A stretch of DNA of 11,653 nucleotides from contig CAMUHA010000104.1 in the NCBI GenBank assembly GCA_947088515.1, forward strand, positions 1 to 11,653, read 5' to 3'. Each line of letters begins with the position of its first letter. Within the stretch, counting starts at the first letter, position 1. This document shows, piece by piece, positions 7,217 through 11,653 of this stretch. Made by a program: the position numbers and the translations under genes. Source of the stretch: an uncultured bacterium (GTDB taxonomy: Bacteria > Bacillota > Clostridia > Lachnospirales > Lachnospiraceae). Under the pieces are notes generated by a model. That model was not told the origin of the DNA. It was given only the letters and a program-made list of their open reading frames with translations, and made no database searches.

Positions 7217-7684
7217 ATGATTGAAGAGGAAATCGTAGCCAGATTAAAGGAGAAGAAATGGCAGGTCACATGTGCTGAATCCTGCAGCGGAGGCATGATT
7301 GCCGCTTCCCTTGTGAATGTGGAAGGTGTATCCGACGTATTTATGGAAAGCTATGTCACATATGCAAATTACGCAAAACACAAACTTCTTGGGGTTTCTT
7401 TGCAGGACCTGGAAAAGTATGGGGCAGTTAGCAGACAGGTGGCTGTGCAAATGGCCAAAGGAGCGGCAGAGGCGGCAGGCGCACAGGCTGCAATTGCGGT
7501 TACAGGAATAGCGGGACCTGGAGGAGGTACGCCGGATAAGCCAGTGGGATTGGTGTATATTGGCTGCTTTGTAAATGGGAAAATAGTAGTCACAGAAAAC
7601 CATTTCCATGGAAACCGGATGGAAATAAGACAACAGACAACACAGGAGGCGCTTTCGCTGCTTCTTAACTGTCTTGGCAAGTGA
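7217..7684 (+). CDS. pncC: Stand-alone CinA C-terminal domain protein, probable nicotinamide-nucleotide amidohydrolase (PncC-like)
   Basis: A 155-residue protein that consists of a CinA C-terminal domain and nothing else. The motifs are AESCSGGMIAASL (20-32), the SYVTYANYAKHKLLGV segment (45-60) and VTGIAGPGGGTPDKPVGLVY (95-114), the glycine-rich signature. Such domains hydrolyse nicotinamide mononucleotide to nicotinate mononucleotide and ammonia, salvaging NAD breakdown products. In Bacillus the gene at this place, between pgsA and recA, is full-length cinA with an additional N-terminal nucleotide-hydrolase domain of about 250 residues, which is absent here. The ATG at 7217 fits the family start (MIEEEIVARLKEKKW); a TTG at 7202 in the same frame would add five residues. 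The ribosome site is weak (GGGA). It probably belongs to the yicC operon. Confidence 0.87.
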   Translation: MIEEEIVARLKEKKWQVTCAESCSGGMIAASLVNVEGVSDVFMESYVTYANYAKHKLLGVSLQDLEKYGAVSRQVAVQMAKGAAEAAGAQAAIAVTGIAGPGGGTPDKPVGLVYIGCFVNGKIVVTENHFHGNRMEIRQQTTQEALSLLLNCLGK

Positions 7685-7744
7685 TGCTGAATTTGGGATA
7701 TAAGCCGGCCAGGTTTGGGTTTGTTTAATAAGGGAGAATAAACA

Positions 7745-8755
7745 ATGAAGGGAAAATGGAGTCCGGGAAAAGTAACAGCTGTTGTGCTTGGAGGTATTGG
7801 GGCAGGCATTGTGCTTGCAGGGTCTTTTTGCCTGGGAGTGACTCAGCTGGCAAAGGATGTTCTTGCCATCCAAAGAGATGGGAGACGGATGGAGGAAAGA
7901 GCCCGCCGGGAAAAATCCCAGGATACCCGCAGCGGGATTGAGGACTGGTTAAGAGAACATGGGGACCGTTCTTATTATTATGATTATGGCGATGACGGAT
8001 ATAATTACGATTATGATGACGATTATTTTTATGATGATGGTGATGATTATTTTTACGATGATGGGAATAAAGACGAATCAATTCCTTCTCTCCCCAGGAA
8101 TCCGGAAAGCTATGACAGCGGCAACAATCAGTATTATGAATTTCATGACGCTATCCGTGAAGGCTTATCCTATCAGGTGGAATTTGAAAATTTCAGCAGC
8201 CTGTTTGGGGAAAATGTCCAGGTGGATATGAACTACCCCGTAATAACAGGCAAAACGGCGTCTGAACTGTCTGTGATTAATAATGCTATTCAAGAGGAAC
8301 TGCAGGAAGTGAAGGAATATGGGGAATATGTGGCGGAGTGGATTTCTGAAGAACAAAGCTATTCTTTCCAGGCAGAAAGCTACGTTACATATATGGACGA
8401 AAAGCTTCTAAGCGTGGCATATGTGGAATATGGGTATTTGGACAATGAAGTATATGAGAGTTATGTAATTACGGCTAACATTGATATGGAAAACGGAATG
8501 GCTCTTACAAATTCCCAGATACTTGATATTGATGATGCGTTTTCTGTAGATTTCAGGAACAGGTGCGAAGCGCAGAATGGGGAAATAGACTCGCTTTCTA
8601 TGTATTCAGACCAGGATATTACCGATATGCTTACAAATGATGACAGCCTGATAATTGCTTATACACCTGTGGGGATGGAGATTGGATTCAATTATTACTA
8701 TGGATGGGTAACGGTCACTTATCAGGATTACCAGAAATTCCAAAAAAGTTTTTAA
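7745..8755 (+). CDS. Unrecognised single-span membrane protein with Asp/Tyr-rich tract and DUF3298/PdaC-like C-terminal region
   Basis: I do not recognise a named gene. The 336-residue protein has a short N-terminus with three Lys, one hydrophobic segment (about 10-32, with GGIGAGIVLAG small-residue packing), a mixed-charge basic stretch (37-57), and then an extreme Asp/Tyr-rich, Gly-containing low-complexity tract (74-107) with a tandem eight-residue repeat. The C-terminal region (about 140-336) has the feel of the extracellular DUF3298/DUF4163 domains seen in RsiV and PdaC: VINNAIQEELQEVKEY, SVAYVEYGY, ANIDMENGMALTNSQILDID, and the closing IAYTPVGMEIGFNYYYGWVT. If so, it faces outside the cell; the basic stretch after the segment makes topology uncertain. 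There is no lipobox (the Cys is preceded by GSF). AGGGAG (7731-7736) is eight bases before the ATG. Last gene before the terminator at 8789. Confidence 0.7.
   Translation: MKGKWSPGKVTAVVLGGIGAGIVLAGSFCLGVTQLAKDVLAIQRDGRRMEERARREKSQDTRSGIEDWLREHGDRSYYYDYGDDGYNYDYDDDYFYDDGDDYFYDDGNKDESIPSLPRNPESYDSGNNQYYEFHDAIREGLSYQVEFENFSSLFGENVQVDMNYPVITGKTASELSVINNAIQEELQEVKEYGEYVAEWISEEQSYSFQAESYVTYMDEKLLSVAYVEYGYLDNEVYESYVITANIDMENGMALTNSQILDIDDAFSVDFRNRCEAQNGEIDSLSMYSDQDITDMLTNDDSLIIAYTPVGMEIGFNYYYGWVTVTYQDYQKFQKSF
8018..8065 (+). repeat. 24-base tandem duplication encoding DDYFYDDG twice
   Basis: Units 8018-8041 and 8042-8065 differ at three positions, all third codon positions and all synonymous (GAC/GAT, TAT/TAC, GGT/GGG), so both encode DDYFYDDG (residues 92-99 and 100-107). 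They form the end of the wider Asp/Tyr-rich tract (7964-8065) of the membrane protein. Confidence 0.93.
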
Positions 8756-8788
8756 CAGGTTTGCGGCGGGTCACTTAGCTTGCAGCAC

Positions 8789-8819
8789 AGAGCCGGACTT
8801 ATTATTCAGGTCCGGCTTT
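8789..8819 (+). terminator. Intrinsic terminator of the yicC-to-membrane-protein operon
   Basis: Bases 8791-8798 (AGCCGGAC) pair with 8810-8817 (GTCCGGCT). The stem can extend inward by two pairs (one a wobble) and outward through 8789-8790 with 8818-8819. It is followed by TTATTTAT. It lies about 35 bases after the stop at 8755 and separates this operon from recA. Confidence 0.85.
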
Positions 8820-9046
8820 ATTTATGCACACGGGCGCCTGGCGGAAAAGTGTCAGCAGAATTTTAATTGCCAAAAGGGGGAGAATGTGGTACAGTTGTTA
8901 AGTAGTAAATCAGCGCCGTGGAACCTATCTTCAGGCACGCTCCGGGACAGCTGATAATATCTGCTTTGCATATCCGGCGTTTTCTGCCAATCATCCAAAG
9001 CAAAAAAATAAAAAGATGGGAGGAAGATGCCATAAAGGGAGTTTTA
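8820..9046. other. Non-coding stretch upstream of recA with no recognised element
   Basis: With the terminator and promoter at its sides, this is the only gap longer than 300 bases between genes (8756-9104). I see no supported gene: the minus-strand frame at 8863-9102 covers the recA promoter and ribosome site and shows no family features. GAACCTATCTTC (8921-8932) is one base from a GAAC-N4-GTTC LexA-type box, but it lies far from the promoter and could be chance. A 7-bp repeat (8962-8968 with 8996-9002) has a 27-base loop and is probably not significant. Confidence 0.5.
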
Positions 9047-9074
9047 TTGGACATATGATGCTGTATAATATATT
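9047..9074 (+). promoter_or_regulatory. Probable recA promoter
   Basis: TTGGAC (9047-9052), a 16-base spacer and TATATT (9069-9074) form one plausible sigma-A promoter. The perfect TATAAT at 9064-9069 is an alternative -10, but with a poor -35 at the right distance. Transcription would start at about 9075-9081, just upstream of the ribosome site AAGGAG (9090-9095). No palindromic GAAC-N4-GTTC box overlaps it. Confidence 0.6.
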
Positions 9075-9104
9075 TTAGATTCGGATAATAAGGAGAAAAC
9101 ATTT

Positions 9105-10208
9105 ATGGAAAAAGACGACAAATTAAAAGCATTGGATGCTGCCCTTGGACAGATTGAGAAACAGTTTGGAAAAGGAGCCGTTATGAAACTTGGGGACCCT
9201 ACGGCACAGATGAACGTGGAAACCATACCAACAGGTTCCTTAAGTCTTGATATTGCCCTTGGGCTTGGCGGTATTCCCAAAGGCAGAATTATAGAAATAT
9301 ATGGACCAGAGTCCAGCGGTAAGACAACAGTTACCTTACATATGATTGCAGAAGTCCAGAAGAGAGGCGGCATTGCAGGTTTTATTGACGCAGAACACGC
9401 CCTTGACCCGGTATACGCCAAAAATATTGGTGTGGATGTGGATAATTTATATATTTCCCAGCCGGATAACGGAGAACAGGCTCTGGAAATTACAGAAACC
9501 ATGGTTCGTTCAGGCGCCATTGATATTGTGGTGGTGGACTCTGTGGCTGCCCTTGTTCCCAAAGCGGAAATTGAAGGGGATATGGGGGATTCCCATGTGG
9601 GTCTGCAGGCAAGACTGATGTCACAGGCCCTGCGTAAGCTGACGGCGGTTATCAGTAAATCTAACTGTACAGTGGTATTTATCAACCAGCTTAGAGAGAA
9701 GGTGGGGGTAATGTTTGGCAGCCCGGAAACCACTACAGGCGGACGGGCGCTTAAGTTTTATTCCTCAGTAAGGCTTGATGTAAGAAGAATAGAATCTCTG
9801 AAGCAGAGCGGAGAAACCATAGGAAACAGAACGAGGGTTAAGGTGGTCAAAAATAAAATTGCCCCGCCTTTTAAGGAAGCAGAGTTTGATATTATTTTTG
9901 GTGAAGGAATTTCAGCAGTGGGAGATGTTCTGGACCTGGCTGCCAGTGTAAATATTGTAAACAAAAGCGGCGCCTGGTATGCTTATGGAAGTTCCAAAAT
10001 TGGTCAGGGACGTGAAAATACCAAACAGTATCTAAAAGATAACCCAGAGATATTTGCTGAAATATCCGGCAAGGTCAGGGAACATTTTGGACTCCAGTCT
10101 ACCGGTTCCTCTGCTGGAGCACAGGCAAAGGAAGCAGGGGAAGGAAAGGAAGTAAAAGAAGCAAAAGAAACCAAGCCTGGAAGAAAGAGTAAACAGGACG
10201 CGGTTTAA
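9105..10208 (+). CDS. recA: Recombinase RecA
   Basis: RecA forms ATP-dependent filaments on single-stranded DNA, performs strand exchange in homologous recombination and promotes LexA self-cleavage. The 367-residue protein has the Walker A GPESSGKT (67-74), the catalytic Glu in FIDAEHALDP (94-102), Walker B IVVVD (141-145), loop L1 around EGDMGDSH (157-164) and loop L2 around 195-212 with NQLREKVGVMFGSPETTTGG. VKVVKNKIAPPFKEAEFDI and GAWYAYGSSKIGQGRENTK are also as usual. The C-terminal tail (339-367) is mixed in charge, with seven Lys, one Arg, five Glu and one Asp, unlike the acidic tail of E. coli RecA. The start follows AAGGAG (9090-9095) by nine bases. recX follows 48 bases downstream. 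Confidence 0.98.
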   Translation: MEKDDKLKALDAALGQIEKQFGKGAVMKLGDPTAQMNVETIPTGSLSLDIALGLGGIPKGRIIEIYGPESSGKTTVTLHMIAEVQKRGGIAGFIDAEHALDPVYAKNIGVDVDNLYISQPDNGEQALEITETMVRSGAIDIVVVDSVAALVPKAEIEGDMGDSHVGLQARLMSQALRKLTAVISKSNCTVVFINQLREKVGVMFGSPETTTGGRALKFYSSVRLDVRRIESLKQSGETIGNRTRVKVVKNKIAPPFKEAEFDIIFGEGISAVGDVLDLAASVNIVNKSGAWYAYGSSKIGQGRENTKQYLKDNPEIFAEISGKVREHFGLQSTGSSAGAQAKEAGEGKEVKEAKETKPGRKSKQDAV

Positions 10209-10256
10209 AAAGTATCCTGCCGGTTGCGAAGACTTTGAAGAAAGGTATTAAGGCCA

Positions 10257-10886
10257 ATGACAGTAACAGAGGTTACAGAGATAAATAAATCCAGAATGAA
10301 AATAAGGACAGATGAGGATATTTCTTTTGTGCTGTATAAGGGGGAGCTGCGCACTTACAGGATACAGGAAGGCAAAGAGATTACGGAAGCAATTTACCAG
10401 GAAATTATGGGAGAGCTTCTGCCAAAGAGGGCAAAAAAGCGGGTTCTTAATCTGCTCAAAAACCGCGCATACACATCGGCCCAGCTAAAAGACAAACTGG
10501 AACTGGGCGGTTATCCCGCCCGGATTGCGCAGGAGGCAATAGCATATGCAGCTTCTTATGGATATGTAAATGATAACCAGTATGCCCTTGACTTTATTGA
10601 ATATAACAAAGAGACAAAGAGCCGGACCAGAATTTTTACAGACCTGTTAAGAAAAGGCATATCAGAGCAGATTATCAAAGAAGCATGGGATGAAGTTGTG
10701 GGGGATGAGAGGCAGGAACTGGAAAAACAACAGATAATGCGGTGGATAAACAAAAAAAATTTTTTGCCGGAAACCGCGTCTTTACAGGAAAAACGGAAGA
10801 TGATGGCGTTTCTATACCGGAAAGGATTCTCAATTGAAAGTATAAGAAGTGCAGTTTCACTTGACATAACTTCTATTTGCGTTTAA
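10257..10886 (+). CDS. recX: Regulatory protein RecX
   Basis: RecX binds RecA filaments and limits their activity. The 209-residue protein has three-helix repeats typical of the family: AKKRVLNLLKNRAYTSAQLK with DKLELGGYPARIAQEAIAYA, then YGYVNDNQYALDFIEY, then LLRKGISEQIIKEAWDEV and a final copy near KMMAFLYRKGFSIESIRSAV. An N-terminal segment of about 55 residues (SFVLYKGELRTYRI) precedes the repeats, as in many clostridial RecX proteins. It lies 48 bases after recA and is probably cotranscribed. The ribosome site is weak (AAAGG at 10241-10245, 11 bases away), so it may be made in smaller amounts than RecA, which would suit an inhibitor; this is inference. Confidence 0.9.
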   Translation: MTVTEVTEINKSRMKIRTDEDISFVLYKGELRTYRIQEGKEITEAIYQEIMGELLPKRAKKRVLNLLKNRAYTSAQLKDKLELGGYPARIAQEAIAYAASYGYVNDNQYALDFIEYNKETKSRTRIFTDLLRKGISEQIIKEAWDEVVGDERQELEKQQIMRWINKKNFLPETASLQEKRKMMAFLYRKGFSIESIRSAVSLDITSICV

Positions 10887-10933
10887 AATTTAAGTGTTGT
10901 AAATTGCTTTTAGAATGTTGATATTACAATAAA

Positions 10934-10962
10934 CTGACATCCCGTTGTGTCAGCTGTTTAAT
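10934..10962 (+). promoter_or_regulatory. Probable rny promoter with an inverted repeat overlapping the -35
   Basis: CTGACA (10934-10939), a 17-base spacer and TTTAAT (10957-10962) each match the sigma-A consensus in five of six positions. Transcription would begin near 10969, about 50 bases before rny. The -35 is also the left arm of the inverted repeat CTGACA (10934-10939) / TGTCAG (10948-10953) with an eight-base spacer. That could be an operator, or a weak recX terminator hairpin (few T after it). Confidence 0.65.
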
Positions 10963-11002
10963 ATACATTCTATATAGATCAGAGTACAATGAAAATTAAA
11001 TA

Positions 11003-11015
11003 AGGAGGTGCTCCT
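11003..11015 (+). promoter_or_regulatory. Mini-hairpin over the rny Shine-Dalgarno
   Basis: AGGAG (11003-11007) is followed by GTG and then CTCCT (11011-11015), a five-pair stem with a three-base loop. It contains most of the AAGGAGG ribosome site (11002-11008), which is 11 bases from the ATG at 11020. The fold is short and may be transient. Confidence 0.45.
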
Positions 11016-11019
11016 GTAA

Positions 11020-11653
11020 ATGCCGCAAGTTTTGATAGCGATATTCGTTACTCTGATAGTGACAGCTCCAACTGCTTGGGTTCTGGCTACCGGTTATTAC
11101 AAGAAAGTATCTGAAGCCAAAATCGGAAATGCAGAGGAGAAGGCACGTGAGATTATTGATGAAGCTTTGAAAACTGCCGAAACCAAAAAGCGTGAATCCT
11201 TGCTTGAAGTGAAGGAAGAGTCAATTCGCACTAAGAACGAATTGGACAAGGAGATTAAGGAACGCCGTGCGGAAGCACAGCGTTATGAGCGCAGGGTTCA
11301 GCAGAAGGAAGAGAACATTGATAAAAAATCAGATGCGATTGAGAAGAAGGAAGCAAGTCTGGCAGCCAGGGAAGAAGAACTGGGAAAGCTGCGGGTGGAA
11401 GTTTCCAAGCTGAATGAGCAAAGGTTACAGGAACTGGAACGAATCTCAGGTTTAACCTCCGAGCAGGCAAAAGAGTATTTATTAAAAATTGTTGAAGATG
11501 AAGTGAAGCATGAAACGGCTGTGATGATCAAAGAGATGGAGAATCGCGCCAAAGAAGAAGCGGACAAGAAGGCTAAAGAATATGTGGTTACTGCAATCCA
11601 GAAATGTGCGGCAGACCATGTATCAGAGACTACAATTTCTGTAGTACAGCTTC
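11020..11653 (+). CDS. rny: Ribonuclease Y, N-terminal part (3' end outside window)
   Basis: RNase Y is the membrane-bound endoribonuclease that starts bulk mRNA decay in Firmicutes. The frame is open from the ATG at 11020 to the right edge (211 codons), so the gene is incomplete. It has an N-terminal membrane anchor (VLIAIFVTLIVTAPTAWVLA), then a long, highly charged coiled coil rich in Glu, Lys and Arg (about residues 30-135). SGLTSEQAKEYLLKIVEDEV and the following NRAKEEADKKAKEYVVTAIQ come next, and AADHVSETTISVVQL leads into the KH domain; the HD catalytic domain lies beyond the edge. The order recA-recX-rny is usual in Clostridia (recA-rny in Bacillus). The start follows AAGGAGG by 11 bases, and an upstream in-frame GTG at 11008 meets a stop at once. 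Confidence 0.95.
   Translation, partial: MPQVLIAIFVTLIVTAPTAWVLATGYYKKVSEAKIGNAEEKAREIIDEALKTAETKKRESLLEVKEESIRTKNELDKEIKERRAEAQRYERRVQQKEENIDKKSDAIEKKEASLAAREEELGKLRVEVSKLNEQRLQELERISGLTSEQAKEYLLKIVEDEVKHETAVMIKEMENRAKEEADKKAKEYVVTAIQKCAADHVSETTISVVQL

Noticed and set aside
7799..7834. Lipoprotein signal in the membrane protein
   Set aside because: The Cys at residue 29 is preceded by GSF, not by a lipobox such as L-A-G, and it lies inside the hydrophobic stretch.
7244..7873. Two long minus-strand frames (209 and 146 codons) opposite pncC and the start of the membrane protein
   Set aside because: Both are antisense to conserved coding sequence, have Cys/His/Pro-rich composition without motifs, and no ribosome site or promoter that I could see.
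7959..8231. Plus-strand frame rich in Met and Ile in the Asp/Tyr repeat region
   Set aside because: It is a shifted reading of the GAT/TAT-rich repeat; the frame of the longer protein has the ribosome site and the family-like C-terminal region.
8921..8932. GAACCTATCTTC as a LexA box
   Set aside because: One of eight fixed positions is wrong, and it lies more than 100 bases from the promoter; one such near match in a few hundred bases is not surprising.
8863..9102. Minus-strand 79-codon frame upstream of recA
   Set aside because: It covers the recA promoter and Shine-Dalgarno and shows no domain or hydrophobic pattern of a known small protein.
10887..10905. AATTTA...TAAATT hairpin (10887-10892 / 10900-10905) after recX as a terminator
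   Set aside because: The stem has only six A-T pairs and no strong T-run follows, so it would be too weak.

Overview
The window looks like core chromosome of a spore-forming, Gram-positive Clostridia, most likely a Lachnospiraceae (Clostridium cluster XIVa). The reasons are moderate-to-low GC with AGGAGG-type ribosome binding sites, a SpoVB-like flippase fragment next to Coat F-like genes, and a housekeeping gene order (yicC-remA-gmk-rpoZ, then rimO-pgsA-cinA-type gene, then recA-recX-rny). I see no tRNA, rRNA, insertion sequence, prophage or CRISPR array.

Layout. (1) 1-611: C-terminal part of a SpoVB/MOP-family membrane flippase, open at the left edge, with a long charged tail. (2) 738-1196: two small helical Coat F-like genes, the first behind a hairpin that pairs with its whole Shine-Dalgarno sequence. 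(3) 1212-1245: a bidirectional terminator shared with the convergent rqcH (1275-3029, minus strand), a ribosome rescue factor. (4) 3166-8820: a near-consensus sigma-A promoter starts a run of eight plus-strand genes: yicC, remA, gmk, rpoZ, rimO, pgsA, a stand-alone CinA C-terminal domain gene (pncC-like) and an unrecognised membrane protein with an Asp/Tyr-rich tract. A GC-rich terminator ends it. (5) 9047-10886: recA and recX behind their own promoter. (6) 10934-11653: rny (RNase Y) with its own promoter and a small hairpin over its Shine-Dalgarno sequence; it runs off the right edge before the KH domain.

The genes mainly serve basic information processing: RNA turnover (yicC, rny), nucleotide supply (gmk), RNA polymerase (rpoZ), ribosome modification and rescue (rimO, rqcH), phospholipid synthesis (pgsA), and recombination with its control (recA, recX). 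Most of the window is conventional. The least explained parts are the protein at 7745-8755 with its Asp/Tyr tandem repeat, and the two hairpins that overlap ribosome binding sites. I found no clear evidence of a new multi-gene system.
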